Assembly: GCF_001592825.1 (NCBI RefSeq) | Contig: NZ_LTZG01000052.1 | Coordinates: 1 to 64,000, forward strand | Length of the DNA: 64,000 nt | Reading direction: 5' to 3' | DNA from: Planococcus maritimus | GTDB taxonomy: Bacteria > Bacillota > Bacilli > Bacillales_A > Planococcaceae | The notes under the pieces: generated by a model | Told to the model about the DNA's origin: nothing | The model's database searches: none | Seen by the model: the letters and a program-made list of their open reading frames with translations, nothing else | Part shown: positions 16,819-26,497 of the stretch, piece after piece | Layout of the letters: every line of letters begins with the position of its first letter | Position numbering within the stretch: position 1 is the first letter of the stretch | Position numbers and translations under genes: made by a program

Positions 16819-18173
16819 TGGCTTGTGAATGGTTCGATCACTTTTTCAAGCGCCATGCCGCGCGAACCTTTAACGAGAACGGCTGTGTCTTTCTTCAGGT
16901 TCTTCGCCAATAAGTCGATGATCGGCCCGTAATCGTCTTCGCTCCACAATAATTTCCCTTCATAAGAAGTCGACAGTTTCTCATAAAGCCATTTCATGCG
17001 CGGACCGTACAAGCAGACGCCTTCCAGTTCTGGACCGATTGAACTTGCTAATTCTTCATGAAATTGCTGTTCGTTTTCGCCGAGTTCGAGCATATCGCCA
17101 AGGACGACCCATTTGGACTCTTTCATCGTCGTCTCACGGATAAAGTTCAGCGCCGCTTTTACAGAAGTCGGAGCCGCATTGTACGCATCGTTGATAAAAA
17201 CTGCACCATTATCGGCCGCAATCAGCTGCATCCGCATATCGGTCAATGCCGCATTTTTTAAGGACCGGCGAATTTCTTCTTCGGTTAATCCGGCTTCGAG
17301 AGCGATTAAAATCGCTGACAACGTGTTTTTCACTTGATGTTCGCCAAGGACCGGTATAGAAAATTTCGCGTCGATGATGCCATTGACTAAAAAGCTGCTG
17401 CCATCTTCGGTAGCTTGGATGTCGCCCACACTCAATTCATTGTCTGGGCCAAAGCCAAACGATACCGCTTGCGTAAAATCTTCGACAAAAGGCAATAACA
17501 AGGGCTCATCGCCATCATAGAAAAGCTTGCCATGCTGTTCGAGCCCGGCGACGATTTCAAATTTCGCCTCGGCGATGCCTTCTCTTGATCCAAGGTCCTG
17601 CATATGCGCTTCGCCGATGTTAGTAATGACGGCATAATCAGGACGCGCCAACTCCGACAGAAATTGAATCTGCCCAAAGCCGCTCATGCCCATCTCAAGA
17701 ACTACGTATTTCGTGTCTTCATCTAAGGACAAGATCGTTAACGGCAATCCTAATTCGTTGTTAAAATTGCCCTGCGTTTTCTGGACTTTGTAGTATGGTT
17801 TCAAAACGCTCGCAACCAAGTCTTTCGTTGAAGTCTTGCCATTTGAGCCGGTAATGCCAATGACGGTCGCTTTCAATTCATTGCGGTAAGCGCGCGCCAT
17901 TTCCTGCAATGCCTTCTCGCAATCATCGACGATTAATAGCGGCAAGTCAGACGGCGGTTCCGGCTCATCACGTTGCCACAACGCAGCGGCAGCCCCTGCT
18001 TCAATCGCATAGCGGACATATTTATGTCCATTGGCATTTTCGCCGCGGAACGGAATGAACAAATCGCCCGGCTTCAGCGTCCGCGTATTGATCGACACGC
18101 CAGTCACTTCAATCCCTTTTAAATTCGTTTTGATGTCCAGCCATGTGGCTATCTGTTCAATCGTTTTTTTCAT
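16815..18173 (-). CDS. murF: UDP-MurNAc-tripeptide:D-Ala-D-Ala ligase
   Basis: A 452-aa Mur ligase that adds D-Ala-D-Ala to the peptidoglycan precursor in the cytoplasm. The ATP loop GITGSNGKTSTKD lies near residue 110, and the central and C-terminal Mur ligase domains are complete. The frame is open from 18245, but the ATG at 18173 follows GGGGAG by 5 nt and gives the family start. It follows ddl by 13 nt, pairing the enzyme that makes D-Ala-D-Ala with the one that uses it. Confidence 0.96.
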   Translation of the reverse strand: MKKTIEQIATWLDIKTNLKGIEVTGVSINTRTLKPGDLFIPFRGENANGHKYVRYAIEAGAAAALWQRDEPEPPSDLPLLIVDDCEKALQEMARAYRNELKATVIGITGSNGKTSTKDLVASVLKPYYKVQKTQGNFNNELGLPLTILSLDEDTKYVVLEMGMSGFGQIQFLSELARPDYAVITNIGEAHMQDLGSREGIAEAKFEIVAGLEQHGKLFYDGDEPLLLPFVEDFTQAVSFGFGPDNELSVGDIQATEDGSSFLVNGIIDAKFSIPVLGEHQVKNTLSAILIALEAGLTEEEIRRSLKNAALTDMRMQLIAADNGAVFINDAYNAAPTSVKAALNFIRETTMKESKWVVLGDMLELGENEQQFHEELASSIGPELEGVCLYGPRMKWLYEKLSTSYEGKLLWSEDDYGPIIDLLAKNLKKDTAVLVKGSRGMALEKVIEPFTSQ

Positions 18174-18186
18174 CGGTTCTCCCCAC

Positions 18187-19257
18187 TCAATCCATTTTAA
18201 ATTGTAATAATTGTTTGTCTTCGTAACGTTCAATCGCGAGCTCAATCAGTTTCTCGATCAAATCAGGATACTCAAGGCCGGTATGCTGCCACAATAGCGG
18301 GAACATGCTGAACGGTGTAAATCCTGGCAAGGTGTTGACTTCATTGATGATGATCTCGTGGCTTTCTGTCACGAAAAAGTCCGCGCGCACAAGTCCTGTA
18401 CAATCGAGAATCTTGAATGCTTTTTTCGCTGAATCGACGAGTTCTGCGTAGACTGCTTCCGGCAGTTCTGCCGGGATGATCATCGCCGTATTGCCGTCTT
18501 TGTATTTTGCCTGGTAATCGTAGAAAGCTTTTAAGGGTTTGATCTCGCCGGCTACCGAGCATTCCGGTGCGTCATTGCCGAGGACGCCGACTTCGATTTC
18601 ACGTCCGACAACGCCTTGTTCGATGACGATTTTGCGGTCGAATTTGAGCGCCTCGTCCACAGCAACAATTAGTTCGGCGCGCGATTCCGCTTTGCTAATG
18701 CCGACACTAGAACCCAGGTTTGCCGGTTTAACGAATACTGGCCATGTGAGCTCTTGCTCGACTTTGTCTAGCCACTGTCCTTGGTTATTTTTCCAGTCAC
18801 GGCGCAGGAAATAAACATAAGGGGTTTGGTTCAAGCCCGCCTGGTCGAATAATTGTTTCATCACGACTTTATCCATGCCCGCAGATGAAGCTAAAACCCC
18901 GTTGCCGACGTATGGCAAGTTCATCACTTCAAGCAAACCTTGCACGGTTCCGTCTTCCCCGTTTGGCCCATGAAGCAAAGGAATGATGACATCTAGCGCG
19001 GGTTCCTCATCAGTCGGAAGAAAACCGGAAATATCATTCGGGCGTTCGCCGTTCCCCGGCAATTGCAGTTCTTCTATAGAAGAAACCGCTCCAGTTAAAG
19101 GTGTGCCTTTTCGCCATTCGCCTTCTTGCGTGATATAAACTGGATAAACTTCGTATTTATTAAAATCAAGCGCTTTGGAGAAGGCGCTGGCTGTTGTCAA
19201 CGACACTTCATGTTCAGCGGATTTGCCGCCGTATAAAAGCCCAATTCGTTTTTTCAT
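18187..19257 (-). CDS. ddl: D-alanine--D-alanine ligase
   Basis: A 356-aa ATP-grasp ligase. Visible are the N-terminal [14 protein letters not shown], the [12 protein letters not shown] loop, the [12 protein letters not shown] nucleotide-binding strand and the ADFFVTE / [10 protein letters not shown] metal-binding end. It supplies D-Ala-D-Ala, using D-alanine made by Alr (also in this window). It starts the ddl-murF-esterase operon. Confidence 0.96.
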   Translation of the reverse strand: MKKRIGLLYGGKSAEHEVSLTTASAFSKALDFNKYEVYPVYITQEGEWRKGTPLTGAVSSIEELQLPGNGERPNDISGFLPTDEEPALDVIIPLLHGPNGEDGTVQGLLEVMNLPYVGNGVLASSAGMDKVVMKQLFDQAGLNQTPYVYFLRRDWKNNQGQWLDKVEQELTWPVFVKPANLGSSVGISKAESRAELIVAVDEALKFDRKIVIEQGVVGREIEVGVLGNDAPECSVAGEIKPLKAFYDYQAKYKDGNTAMIIPAELPEAVYAELVDSAKKAFKILDCTGLVRADFFVTESHEIIINEVNTLPGFTPFSMFPLLWQHTGLEYPDLIEKLIELAIERYEDKQLLQFKMD

Positions 19258-19369
19258 TAGAGACCCTCATTTCGTTTTACATATTGCTTAGTTTATCACG
19301 AACGCTGTCAGCCGAAAAATTTTTTTGCCAACGGCTGTAAAATCATACTGTATTAAGTTAGGTTGTAAA

Positions 19370-19436
19370 ATTAGATAGCATAAAAGAAAGTGGTAAATCC
19401 GCTCCAGGCGGACGCCTCCCACTCTTTCATCTGACC
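19370..19436. repeat. Possible degenerate GC-rich dispersed repeat remnant
   Basis: Within the 250-bp gap upstream of ddl lies GTGGTAAATCCGCTCCAGGC then GGACGCCTCCC. This shares wording (a gtgga start, cgctccagg, ggacgc, cctccc) with the longer element at 37733-37893. A spurious 62-codon open frame covers it. The relationship is tentative. Confidence 0.35.
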
Positions 19437-19477
19437 TATTTAAATAAACAGTCACGAAGCCTTTTAACTTCGGCAAA

Positions 19478-19511
19478 TAAAAATGATACCCGCGTCTTAC
19501 CGAGTATCATT
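19478..19511 (-). terminator. Terminator of the gene at 19507-20277
   Basis: AATGATAC and GTATCATT form an 8-bp stem; the minus strand continues into TTTTTATTT. The stop codon of the upstream gene lies in the stem. Confidence 0.75.
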
Positions 19512-20277
19512 TCCAGGCTTTCAGTTTTCGATCGTAGACAATTCGTCCCGATAGCGGCTTGCGGATTGTTTCCGCTAGGTCTTCCCAAAATTCATCCATA
19601 AAATCAATTTCGCCGACCGTCCGGACGTGAAGTTCGATCGTGTTTTTGGTTTTCTCGGGATCTGCTAAAGACAACAAGACCCCTTCCCCCATTTCCAGGC
19701 GCAGCTTATTAAAATGTTCTTTCGGAAGCTGTGGGACCAAGTCTTTCGTTCTGCGGCGGAAAAAATGCTGGCCACTCGTTTCCTTGCGGATGATTTGCGT
19801 AAAATGATTGGCGATTAGGGCGTTAAGTTTTTCCATACGCCGGAAATAGATCTTTGTCCATTCCTTTTCTTCGCCAGCTAGATACGCATATTCGTTTTGC
19901 AAGCTTGTAAAAAACGGGCTTTTTACCGGTTCTTTTTTATGGCCCAAATAAAGAAGTTCTGCCTGTTCCTGGGCCGTCAACGAGTTCAATTGCTTTTCGC
20001 TGCGGAAATCGATCCAGCAGAATTCACTTTTTCGATTGGATCGCGCCCGCTTTAACTGGCCGTATTCTTCTTTCGTCGCAAAATCCAAGTGGGTGTGCAT
20101 ATTAAATGATGCTTCCTCGTAAGGGTGCTTCAACAGCAATAGGTTTTCCGGCATATCGACCGCTTCTAGGAAGTGCTCAAAGCCAAAGCCGCTGAATAGC
20201 GCCATTCGATCCGCTTCGCTCACATAGATATATAAATGTTGTATGTAAAAATCCGTCTTCAACGGCTTTTTCTCCAT
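19507..20277 (-). CDS. Conserved hypothetical protein, function unknown
   Basis: A 256-aa soluble, charged protein I do not recognise. There is no signal peptide, transmembrane segment or cysteine-rich site; it contains an aromatic N-terminal part (DFYIQHLYIYVSEADRMALF) and a basic stretch (HFFRRRTKDLVPQ). The frame opens at a GTG at 20286, but the ATG at 20277 has GGAG 8 nt upstream. It is alone between ddl and rodA, with its own terminator, and diverges from rodA. Confidence 0.75.
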   Translation of the reverse strand: MEKKPLKTDFYIQHLYIYVSEADRMALFSGFGFEHFLEAVDMPENLLLLKHPYEEASFNMHTHLDFATKEEYGQLKRARSNRKSEFCWIDFRSEKQLNSLTAQEQAELLYLGHKKEPVKSPFFTSLQNEYAYLAGEEKEWTKIYFRRMEKLNALIANHFTQIIRKETSGQHFFRRRTKDLVPQLPKEHFNKLRLEMGEGVLLSLADPEKTKNTIELHVRTVGEIDFMDEFWEDLAETIRKPLSGRIVYDRKLKAWK

Positions 20278-20434
20278 GTGCCCCACTCCATTTCCTTTCT
20301 TATTATACGGGTTGTACGGCTGTTAGGAAACATTCCTGTTTTCAAATCGTCATTACTTTTTGCATGCGCATTAGTTTCGCGTATGCTGTATAATGATGGG
20401 CGTTATAGATTAAGAAAAGTATGGGTGAATTGAT

Positions 20435-21616
20435 ATGCAAACTAACAAGAGCTTTTCCGATCGCTTTGATTGGTCGCTCACTTTTATATTATTTCTGTTT
20501 TTCATCGTCAGTTTGGTCGCGATTTCTTCTGCCCAGACTTCGGGGCAGTATTTAACCAATTTTGTTCCGCGCCAGGCGCTGTTTTACATTGTGTCAGCTG
20601 GGATGATTGCGGTGTTGATGTATTTTGATACCGATCAGTACAAAAAAATGGCCTATTACCTTTATGGTGCAGGCTTAGTGCTATTACTTGCCTTGATGAT
20701 CGCACCGGATGGACAGGGCCAGATCGCACAGCCGATCAACGGGGCCAAAGCTTGGTTCCACACGCCATTCGTTAACATCCAGCCAGCCGAGTTCATGAAA
20801 ACCTTCTATATCCTAGCGCTGGCGAAAATGATTTCTGCGCATCATGAGCGTCATTTGCTGAGGACCCTCAAAACCGATTTGCTGCTGCTCGGGAAAATTG
20901 GCTTTATGCTCGGCTTGCCACTCGGCTTTATCCTGCTGCAACCGGACCTTGGAACGGCTCTCGTATTCATCGCCATCACATTGGCCATCGTTATCGTCTC
21001 GGGAATTTCATGGAAAATCATTTTGCCAAGCTTTGGCGGCGTCGCGCTCATTGGAGCCACGTTATTATGGATGACGCTCAATATGCAGGACTTGCTTGGG
21101 AAGATCGGCTTGAAGCCGTATATGTTTGAGCGGATCTACACTTGGCTCGACCCCTACTCCTATGCAGAGTCAGGCGGCTATAACCTAATTGCCGCCTTGA
21201 ATGCGATCGGCTCTGGGGAAGTGTTTGGAAAAGGCTATCAAGGTCGCCAAGTTTATGTGCCGGAGAACCATACCGATTTCATCTTCACGGTCATTTCGGA
21301 AGACTTCGGCTTTATCGGGGCTAGTGCCGTCATTATATTGTTCTTCATGCTCATTTATCACTTGACGAAGATCACTTTGCAATTCAAAGATACCTTCAGT
21401 ACCTATGTTTGCGCAGGCATCATTGCGATGATTACGTTCCACGTCTTCCAAAATATCGGCATGACGATTCAATTGCTGCCGATCACCGGGATTCCACTGC
21501 CTTTCATCAGCTACGGAGGCAGCTCGTTGATCGGCAATATGCTCGCGCTCGGCGTCGTCTTCAGCATGCGGTTCCATCACAAAAACTATATGTTTGACCG
21601 TTCACGTCAAAATTAA
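20435..21616 (+). CDS. rodA: RodA, SEDS peptidoglycan polymerase for cell elongation
   Basis: A 393-aa protein with about ten transmembrane helices, of the SEDS family (RodA/FtsW/SpoVE). Diagnostic pieces are WLDPYSYAESGGYNL, the AIGSGEVFGKGY / VPENHTDFIFTVISEDFGF stretch with the catalytic Asp region, and PFISYGGSSLIGN near the end. The ENHTDFIF wording and the cell-wall neighbourhood favour RodA over FtsW. A TATAAT lies about 45 nt before the start, without a clear -35. Confidence 0.92.
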   Translation: MQTNKSFSDRFDWSLTFILFLFFIVSLVAISSAQTSGQYLTNFVPRQALFYIVSAGMIAVLMYFDTDQYKKMAYYLYGAGLVLLLALMIAPDGQGQIAQPINGAKAWFHTPFVNIQPAEFMKTFYILALAKMISAHHERHLLRTLKTDLLLLGKIGFMLGLPLGFILLQPDLGTALVFIAITLAIVIVSGISWKIILPSFGGVALIGATLLWMTLNMQDLLGKIGLKPYMFERIYTWLDPYSYAESGGYNLIAALNAIGSGEVFGKGYQGRQVYVPENHTDFIFTVISEDFGFIGASAVIILFFMLIYHLTKITLQFKDTFSTYVCAGIIAMITFHVFQNIGMTIQLLPITGIPLPFISYGGSSLIGNMLALGVVFSMRFHHKNYMFDRSRQN

Positions 21617-21631
21617 TATGCTCAATAAAAA

Positions 21632-21660
21632 AACTCCGGCGCAATGGGCGTCGGAGTTTT
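21632..21660. terminator. Bidirectional terminator after rodA
   Basis: AACTCCG and CGGAGTT arms, with A-rich and T-rich flanks on both sides. It serves rodA on the plus strand and the 47-aa ORF on the minus strand, whose stop abuts the T tract. Confidence 0.82.
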
Positions 21661-21804
21661 TTATGAAGAATGGGATGATGCTTGGGGCGGCTGCGGCAAG
21701 GCCAAGGTTTTGCTTAGCTCCACACGGGATTTCGTAATCGTCGCTTGGACGCCAAGTTTTGCCAGATTCGATACAATGTTGCGGATCTCTCCATTTTTAA
21801 TCAT
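21661..21804 (-). CDS. Small hypothetical protein, 47 aa
   Basis: An ORF of 47 codons beginning MIKNGEIRNIVSNLAKLG and ending in a Pro/Ser-rich tail. It has a Shine-Dalgarno (GAGGTGAT, about 5 nt before the ATG), a well-formed sigma-A promoter at 21906-21934 and a terminator directly after the stop. Those three signals make it likely to be real although no family is recognised. No transmembrane segment or cysteine is present. Confidence 0.68.
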   Translation of the reverse strand: MIKNGEIRNIVSNLAKLGVQATITKSRVELSKTLALPQPPQASSHSS

Positions 21805-21905
21805 CCATGATCACCTCTTTGAGAGTAGTTGTTGCTAATTGGACGTGTGCGGATCTCGCTGATGTAGTGATTCTATTCGAAATAGTTGACTTTTCTTTAT
21901 CTACG

Positions 21906-21934
21906 TATATAATACCATCATTTCAGAGTTTCAA
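21906..21934 (-). promoter_or_regulatory. Sigma-A promoter for the 47-aa ORF
   Basis: On the minus strand TTGAAA is followed after 17 nt by TATATA. It lies about 100 nt upstream of the 47-aa ORF, giving it a leader of roughly 95 nt, and diverges from the csoR promoter 43 nt away. Confidence 0.65.
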
Positions 21935-21976
21935 ACGTATCAATTTGATGACAAATGCAAACTTTGAGTTAATTTC

Positions 21977-22005
21977 TTGAATCACATACCCCCTTCAGGT
22001 ATACT
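21977..22005 (+). promoter_or_regulatory. csoR promoter with overlapping CsoR operator
   Basis: TTGAAT, 17 nt, TATACT forms a good sigma-A promoter. The imperfect palindrome ATACCCCCTTCAGGTAT (21986-22002) fills the spacer and part of the -10. Its TACCC...GGTA form is typical of CsoR sites, so bound repressor would block RNA polymerase until Cu(I) releases it. Confidence 0.82.
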
Positions 22006-22088
22006 CGAGGTGTAATCAAAACTGTTTACTAGTTGATTAGATTAAAGCCGGCGAGTGGATCGCTAACCGAAAATTGGAGGGGTTTTGA

Positions 22089-22409
22089 ATGAGTGAATTA
22101 ATTGAAGAAACGCCATCTGTTGATGCTTGCCGAAAGAGCCATCACTCCGCTTCGGTCAAACGGGATTTGACGAACCGGCTGAACCGCATCGAAGGGCAAG
22201 TGCGCGGCATCAAAGGCATGGTGGACCGGGACGTTTATTGTGATGACATCATCACGCAATTAGCAGCTACTCAGTCTGCCTTGAACAGCGTGACGAAAGT
22301 GCTTCTCGACGGCCATTTAAAGGGCTGCGTCAAAGATCGCCTCGCTTCAGGAGATGAAGAGATCCTGGACGAACTTCTTGTCACATTTCAAAAGCTAATG
22401 AGAAAATAA
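22089..22409 (+). CDS. csoR: Copper-sensing repressor CsoR
   Basis: A 106-aa all-helical CsoR/RcnR family repressor. The Cu(I) ligands are visible as the Cys in VYCDDI and the His and Cys in GHLKGC, and the DNA-facing stretch RLNRIEGQVRGIKGMV is conserved. It starts the csoR-copZ-copA cluster and is expected to repress it from the operators at 21986-22002 and 22713-22729. Confidence 0.95.
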   Translation: MSELIEETPSVDACRKSHHSASVKRDLTNRLNRIEGQVRGIKGMVDRDVYCDDIITQLAATQSALNSVTKVLLDGHLKGCVKDRLASGDEEILDELLVTFQKLMRK

Positions 22410-22457
22410 TAGATAAAGGAAGCGAATTGCTTACCTTTTACCAAGGAGGAATTATTC

Positions 22458-22679
22458 ATGAAAGAGCAAGTACAATTGCAAGTGAGCGGCATGAGCTGCC
22501 AGCATTGTGTTAAAGCGGTAGAAGACAGCGTCGGTGCATTGTCCGGTGTTGAAAAAGTCGATGTGTCACTTGAGCAAGGCGCAGTGGATGTCACGTACGA
22601 CAACTCGAACGTTGATGTGGCGCAAATTGCCTCTGCTATTGAAGATCAAGGCTATGATGTAGCGGCATTAAGCGAATAA
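22458..22679 (+). CDS. copZ: Copper chaperone CopZ
   Basis: A 73-aa single heavy-metal-associated domain with the Cu(I)-binding motif GMSCQHC near residues 11-17. CopZ delivers Cu(I) to CopA and buffers cytoplasmic copper. A strong AAGGAGG precedes the ATG. A hairpin terminator directly follows its stop. Confidence 0.95.
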   Translation: MKEQVQLQVSGMSCQHCVKAVEDSVGALSGVEKVDVSLEQGAVDVTYDNSNVDVAQIASAIEDQGYDVAALSE

Positions 22680-22703
22680 CTGCGGAAACGCAGTTATTTT
22701 TTT
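22678..22703 (+). terminator. Terminator between copZ and copA
   Basis: AACTGCG-GAAA-CGCAGTT followed by ATTTTTTT, a compact tetraloop terminator that begins in the copZ stop codon. It should lower readthrough into copA. Confidence 0.8.
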
Positions 22704-22712
22704 CAAAACTAT

Positions 22713-22729
22713 ATACCCCTATAAGGTAT
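22713..22729 (+). promoter_or_regulatory. Second CsoR-type operator before copA
   Basis: ATACCCCTATAAGGTAT matches the first CsoR site in form and lies between the copZ terminator and the copA Shine-Dalgarno. It suggests independent copper control of copA. A confident -35/-10 pair was not found here. Confidence 0.68.
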
Positions 22730-22745
22730 GGAGGCGAAATCCCGT

Positions 22746-25133
22746 ATGGCAACTAAACAAACAGAGCTACCTATAACTGGCATGACTTGTGCAGCGTGTG
22801 CCAACCGAGTTGAAAAAGGTTTGCAGAAACTTCCTGGCGTGTCACAAGCAACTGTCAATTTCGCAACCGAAAAAGCATCGGTCCACTTTGACGACGAGCA
22901 ATCCAAACTAAGCGACCTGCATCAAAAAGTCGAACAGCTCGGCTACGGTATCCAGCAAGAAGAAGTGGATTTTTCGATCCAAGGAATGACTTGCGCAAAC
23001 TGCTCTGCACGAATCGAAAAGGCGCTGAACCGAATGGAAGGCGTCGACACTGCGACAATCAATTTGGCACTTGAAAGCGGTCATGTGGTCTATAACGCAG
23101 GAACCTTAACCCCTGAAGCGTTTGTCCAAAAAATCCAATCGCTCGGCTATGACGCCGTACTCGAGCAGGACCAACAGGAAGCGACCGATTACAAAGAGCA
23201 GGAAATCAAAAAGAAAACCCGCCTGTTCTGGATATCTGCCGCTTTCTCACTGCCGCTCCTGTGGACGATGTTCAGTCACTTCACGTTCACCTCTTGGATG
23301 TACGTTCCTGAATTCCTGATGAACCCATTCATGCAATGGGCGCTCGCAACACCGGTGCAGTTCTGGATTGGCGCGACGTTCTACAAAGGTGCCTACTTCG
23401 CATTGAAAAACAAAAGCGCCAATATGGACGTGTTGGTCGCACTCGGTACATCGGCCGCCTATTTCTACAGTGTTTACCTTGTCCTCGCTAACTTAGAGAT
23501 GGGCCACAGTATGGGCTTGTATTTCGAAACGAGCGCTGTCTTGATCACCTTAATCGTGCTCGGGAAAGTATTTGAAGCTCGCGCGAAAGGCCGCTCGTCC
23601 GATGCCATCAAAAAACTGATGAAACTGCAGCCGCAGCACGCACTCGTTGAACGTGGCGAAGAATTCGTCAGTGTTCCGATTGGAGACGTCAAAGAAGGCG
23701 ATGTGCTGTTGATCAAACCCGGTGCTTCCATCCCGGTCGATGCAGCAGTGATCTCTGGCAGCTCCGCCGTCGATGAATCAATGCTGACCGGTGAAAGCTT
23801 GCCGGTCGATAAAACACCAGGCGATGCGGTGTATGCCGCGACTGTTAATGCCAATGGTTCATTGAAAGTGCGCGCCGATAAGATTGGCAATGACACGGTG
23901 TTATCGAATATCATCCGCGTCGTTGAACAAGCACAAGGATCAAAAGCGCCAATCCAGCGTTTAGCAGACCAAATTTCAGGCATCTTCGTGCCGATTGTCG
24001 TTGGAATCGCAGCCGTGACTTTCTTGATCTGGTACTTCCTGGTCGCTCCTGGCGATTTCAGTGCGGCGCTGACCAGCACGATCGCCGTTCTCGTCATCGC
24101 CTGCCCTTGTGCGCTCGGGCTTGCGACTCCGACCTCAATTATGGCCGGTTCCGGGCGCGCCGCTGAACAAGGGGTCTTGTTCAAGACGGCGGAATCACTG
24201 GAGACGACCAAGCATATCGACACGATTGTGCTCGATAAAACCGGCACCATCACAAATGGCAAACCGGTCGTCACCGACTTTATCCTAGCGTCAGGTTTCG
24301 ACGAACACCGGGTGAAACGGCTCGTTGCTAGCGCCGAACATGAATCCGAACATCCCGTCGCCCAAGCGATTGCGGACTTCGGGGACAGCGGACTTGCAGT
24401 TGACAGATTTGAAGCCGTCCCGGGACAAGGCATCAAAGCCCATGTCGATGGCCAGGAGATCTGGGTCGGGAACCGCCGCTTACTCGAAGGCTTGACTATC
24501 GATGAGCACGCGGCCGAACACTTGGAGCAAGACGGCAAGACCGCCATGTTCATTGCCATCGATGGGAACTATGCGGGTCTGATTGCCGTCGCAGATACAA
24601 TCAAAGATTCCGCAAAAGCCGCTGTCGAAGAAATGAAACACATGGGACTGCATGTTGTTATGCTAACGGGCGATCAGCAGCGCACCGCAGACGCCATTGC
24701 CCGGCAAATTGGGATCGATGAAGTTGTAGCGGGCGTATTGCCGGCAGAAAAAGCAGGACATGTCGCAAAACTTCAAGAACAGGGACGCAAAGTCGCAATG
24801 GCAGGAGATGGTTTGAACGATGCCCCTGCGCTTGCGACCGCCGACATCGGTATGGCCATGGGCACCGGCACGGCAATCGCCATGGAAGCAGCCGACATTA
24901 CCTTGATGCAAGGCGATCTGATGCGTGTCGCAGATGCTGTCCGCATGAGCCGCCTCACCGTCCGCAATATTAAGCAAAACTTATTCTGGGCACTCGCCTA
25001 CAATTCGGTCGGCATCCCGATTGCGGCAGCCGGATTTCTTGCACCGTGGCTAGCGGGTGCGGCGATGGCTTTCAGTTCCGTTTCCGTTGTCATGAACGCC
25101 TTGCGTTTGCAACGCGTAAAATTGAATAAGTAA
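22746..25133 (+). CDS. copA: Cu(I)-exporting P-type ATPase CopA
   Basis: A 795-aa P1B-1 ATPase. Two N-terminal metal-binding domains carry GMTCAACA and GMTCANCS; then come the transmembrane [10 protein letters not shown] site, the phosphorylation motif DKTGTIT, the HP motif ([10 protein letters not shown]) and [10 protein letters not shown]. It exports Cu(I) from the cytoplasm. The frame is open from 22728, but the ATG at 22746 has GGAGG at about 10 nt, while the first ATG overlaps the operator. Third gene of the copper cluster. Confidence 0.96.
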   Translation: MATKQTELPITGMTCAACANRVEKGLQKLPGVSQATVNFATEKASVHFDDEQSKLSDLHQKVEQLGYGIQQEEVDFSIQGMTCANCSARIEKALNRMEGVDTATINLALESGHVVYNAGTLTPEAFVQKIQSLGYDAVLEQDQQEATDYKEQEIKKKTRLFWISAAFSLPLLWTMFSHFTFTSWMYVPEFLMNPFMQWALATPVQFWIGATFYKGAYFALKNKSANMDVLVALGTSAAYFYSVYLVLANLEMGHSMGLYFETSAVLITLIVLGKVFEARAKGRSSDAIKKLMKLQPQHALVERGEEFVSVPIGDVKEGDVLLIKPGASIPVDAAVISGSSAVDESMLTGESLPVDKTPGDAVYAATVNANGSLKVRADKIGNDTVLSNIIRVVEQAQGSKAPIQRLADQISGIFVPIVVGIAAVTFLIWYFLVAPGDFSAALTSTIAVLVIACPCALGLATPTSIMAGSGRAAEQGVLFKTAESLETTKHIDTIVLDKTGTITNGKPVVTDFILASGFDEHRVKRLVASAEHESEHPVAQAIADFGDSGLAVDRFEAVPGQGIKAHVDGQEIWVGNRRLLEGLTIDEHAAEHLEQDGKTAMFIAIDGNYAGLIAVADTIKDSAKAAVEEMKHMGLHVVMLTGDQQRTADAIARQIGIDEVVAGVLPAEKAGHVAKLQEQGRKVAMAGDGLNDAPALATADIGMAMGTGTAIAMEAADITLMQGDLMRVADAVRMSRLTVRNIKQNLFWALAYNSVGIPIAAAGFLAPWLAGAAMAFSSVSVVMNALRLQRVKLNK

Positions 25134-25142
25134 ACGATCTCG

Positions 25143-25177
25143 AAAGCTCCCGGCTTCCATCAGGCTGCCAGGAGCTT
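25143..25177 (+). terminator. Terminator after copA
   Basis: AAAGCTCC and GGAGCTTT arms around a loop, followed by a T run. Confidence 0.78.
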
Positions 25178-25273
25178 TTTTTCGTTTTCATCTTTTTCCG
25201 ACTGCCGTTGTTCTAAGCGGCAAACAAGAGTAAAATGAACACACCAGTCTTTCTAGAAAGCAGGAATTCCTTT

Positions 25274-26461
25274 ATGAAGAAAACCATTTTATTGCTCATG
25301 TCCGTCCAATTTTTCGTCTATCTTGGCTTCGGCTTGATCATCCCGATCCTCCCTGAAGTAATCGTCCAGCAAGGCTATGCGGACATCCATGTCGGGGGAT
25401 TGATCACGATATACGCCCTTTCCTCCTTTTTTACCGCGCCGCTATGGGGCAGATTGTCCGACCGCACCGGCCGCAAGAAACTGATTTTGGTCGGGCTTGC
25501 CGGCTTTGCGCTCAGTTTTTTCCTGTTCTCTTTGTTTCTCGATAATCTCGCTTTATTGTATATGTCGCGCGTCATCGGTGGCTTGTTCTCAGGGGCGCTT
25601 TATACAGCCGTCACAGGCTATGTGGCAGATATCACGACAGACGAAGAACGCAATAAATACATGGGCCTCCTCGGTATGTCCATCGGCCTCGGCTTTATCT
25701 TCGGTCCGGCGATCGGCGGCTTGCTCGGTGCGGTCTCTCTGTCCTTGCCATTTACCGCATCAGCTGTCCTCGTGCTGCTGTTGATGATCTATGCAAGCAT
25801 CGTCTTGAAAGAACCGGTCCGCAAAGGCGAAGCAGTCAAACGCAAGCTGTTGCCAAAAGGCGCCAGTACACTTTGGCATTACCGCATCCGTTATTTGTTC
25901 CTGTTCTCCTTCATGGTGACCTTCCTGCTTGCAGGTTTGGAGTCGACATTCCAATTGTTCCAAATCGACCAAATTGAGATCACTCCACTACAGCTCGGTT
26001 ACTTGTTCATGGCATCAGGCTTTGTCGATGCTGCGATCCAAGGCGGCGTTGTCCGGCGCGTGAAAAATGGGACGGAGACGAAATGGATCATCGGGGCACA
26101 GATTGTCACGGCTCTCGGCCTGGTGCTATTGCCGTTTACGACCAGCCTGGTATTTGCCGGCGTTGCGCTAAGCATCTTCACTGCCGGAAACGCCCTCGCG
26201 CGCACCGTGCTCGTTTCGCTCACTTCAAAAGAAGCGGGCGGCAAGTACGGGACCGCTGCCGGCATGACCTACTCGATGGACAATCTCGGGCGCATTATCG
26301 GCCCGCTGTTTTTCACTTGGCTACTCACGATGCAATCTGGCGCCATCTATTATCTTTCCGGTACCCTCGCCATATTGAGCATTGTCTTGATTATCCTTTT
26401 CAGAGTTTCCAAAAAATCTTTACGCTACACGAAAACACAAGCCGAGCAGACGCCGGCATAG
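25274..26461 (+). CDS. MFS drug-efflux-type transporter (DHA1)
   Basis: A 395-aa, 12-helix major facilitator. Motif A appears as GRLSDRTGRKK between helices 2 and 3, and the motif C-like GPAIGGLLG is in helix 5, which marks H+ antiporters of the drug-efflux type. The frame is open from 25235, but the ATG at 25274 has AGGA 8 nt upstream and starts with a basic residue pair before helix 1. The substrate cannot be told from sequence. It stands alone between terminators. Confidence 0.88.
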   Translation: MKKTILLLMSVQFFVYLGFGLIIPILPEVIVQQGYADIHVGGLITIYALSSFFTAPLWGRLSDRTGRKKLILVGLAGFALSFFLFSLFLDNLALLYMSRVIGGLFSGALYTAVTGYVADITTDEERNKYMGLLGMSIGLGFIFGPAIGGLLGAVSLSLPFTASAVLVLLLMIYASIVLKEPVRKGEAVKRKLLPKGASTLWHYRIRYLFLFSFMVTFLLAGLESTFQLFQIDQIEITPLQLGYLFMASGFVDAAIQGGVVRRVKNGTETKWIIGAQIVTALGLVLLPFTTSLVFAGVALSIFTAGNALARTVLVSLTSKEAGGKYGTAAGMTYSMDNLGRIIGPLFFTWLLTMQSGAIYYLSGTLAILSIVLIILFRVSKKSLRYTKTQAEQTPA

Positions 26462-26462
26462 A

Positions 26463-26497
26463 AAATCCCCGGACAGTGCAGCTGTTCGGGGATTTTT
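26463..26497. terminator. Bidirectional terminator
   Basis: AAATCCCCG and CGGGGATTT arms with T tracts on either strand, between the convergent MFS gene and the DUF5658-type gene. Confidence 0.82.

Noticed and set aside
21839-22088. A further small gene between the 47-aa ORF and csoR
   Set aside because: The stretch is accounted for by two divergent promoters and the csoR leader; no ORF with a good start site was seen.
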